Below, in pieces: positions 63,663-64,000 of a stretch of 64,000 nt of DNA. A program made the position numbers and the translations under genes. Position 1 is the first letter of the stretch; every line of letters begins with the position of its first letter. The notes under the pieces were generated by a model. That model saw nothing but the letters and a program-made list of their open reading frames with translations, had not been told where the DNA came from and did no database searches. The DNA comes from Falsihalocynthiibacter arcticus (GTDB lineage Bacteria > Pseudomonadota > Alphaproteobacteria > Rhodobacterales > Rhodobacteraceae). Where the stretch lies: NCBI RefSeq assembly GCF_000812665.2, contig NZ_CP014327.1, forward strand, positions 2,881,501-2,945,500. Direction: 5' to 3'.

Positions 63663-64000
63663 GGGCGCTTTTCTGGCGGGATATTCGCCTTGCTGTGCGG
63701 TCGGGCGGTGGCTTTGGGCTTGGGCTTGCGTTTTTCCTGATCGTTGTTGTGCTGATTCCGTTCGGAGTGGGGCCGCAGACCAGTGTGCTGCGGGTGATCG
63801 CGCCGGGGGTTTTGTGGGTTGGGGCGCTTTTGGCGTGCCTTTTGTCGCTTGATCGCCTTTTTGCGCTGGATTACGAAGACGGCTCGCTTGATCTTATGGC
63901 GACATCGCCCTTGCCGCTTGAAGGCGTTGTAGCGGTAAAAGCGATGGCACATTGGGTGACGACGGGGGTGCCGCTGACGCTGGTTGCGCCTGTTTTGGCG
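63659..64000 (+). CDS. ccmB: Haem exporter subunit CcmB (3' end outside window)
   Basis: GTG start overlapping the ccmA stop. The visible 114 residues ([67 protein letters not shown]) are the N-terminal half of CcmB, with two full membrane segments and part of a third. The gene continues past the window end. Confidence 0.93.
   Translation, partial: MRALFWRDIRLAVRSGGGFGLGLAFFLIVVVLIPFGVGPQTSVLRVIAPGVLWVGALLACLLSLDRLFALDYEDGSLDLMATSPLPLEGVVAVKAMAHWVTTGVPLTLVAPVLA

Overview
The window is chromosomal DNA of an alphaproteobacterium, most likely a marine Rhodobacteraceae (Roseobacter group). The gene order yfgM-like/bamB/der, then serS, yajC, secD, secF, a Mth938-like gene, ccmA and ccmB is typical of that family. 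The four-subunit sarcosine oxidase, the SitABCD-type metal transporter with Fur/Mur-like boxes and the CcmI-RuvX-DUF1289 cluster fit it too. Genes are dense, with many 4-bp ATGA/GTGA overlaps. I see no tRNA, rRNA or CRISPR array.

Layout. 0-2.4 kb: end of an Lrp/AsnC regulator, a Gfo/Idh/MocA dehydrogenase and a PEMT-like membrane methyltransferase. 2.4-5.0 kb: an exported SH3 protein with a frameshift. 5.1-8.4 kb: a cobalt-type nitrile hydratase (alpha, beta, accessory protein) behind a phospholipase-D-type lipoprotein. 8.5-10.6 kb: an HpaI-type aldolase and a DAO-type FAD oxidoreductase. 10.7-14.2 kb: sitABCD behind two Fur/Mur-like boxes. 14.2-17.6 kb: a TetR repressor divergent from an isoquinoline-1-oxidoreductase-like molybdenum enzyme, with paired operators between them. 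17.7-23.2 kb: a DEAD-box helicase, a diguanylate cyclase, a HlyD-type adaptor with a small membrane partner, and an XRE regulator. 23.2-26.7 kb: a histidine kinase/FixJ-type regulator pair, a HbpS/GlcG-type exported protein and an exported ankyrin protein; a near-identical palindrome stands before the kinase and after the regulator. 26.7-29.6 kb: an accessory segment with a RES-Xre toxin-antitoxin, a small unknown gene and a tyrosine integrase abutting dusA. 29.6-33.5 kb: dusA, a TauE exporter, DUF1289, ruvX and ccmI. 33.7-39.0 kb: soxBDAG. 39.0-40.0 kb: a decayed IS110 element and a 36-bp perfect palindrome. 40.2-41.3 kb: two tandem exported paralogues of unknown function. 41.5-47.3 kb: sodB, rarD, a LOG-type gene, a LysM protein and an Atm1-type ABC transporter. 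47.4-52.6 kb: an RND efflux pump and its adaptor. 52.9-64 kb: the conserved envelope, GTPase, secretion and cytochrome-c-maturation block; ccmB runs off the end.

Two things stand out. First, at least six genes (SH3 protein, sitB, sitC, the TetR gene, the ankyrin gene, soxB) are broken by a single-base length change inside a G/C run. This looks like homopolymer error in the assembly rather than real decay, and joining the frames restores normal family proteins. Second, several compact regulatory modules can be read directly: the Fur/Mur-like boxes at sitA, paired TetR operators, the kinase/regulator palindromes around a HbpS-like gene, the RES-Xre operator, and repeated GTATGCCAA motifs between the integrase and dusA. 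The best candidates for undescribed biology are the exported paralogue pair (one copy has ACG where the other has its GTG start) and the kinase/regulator-HbpS-ankyrin cluster.
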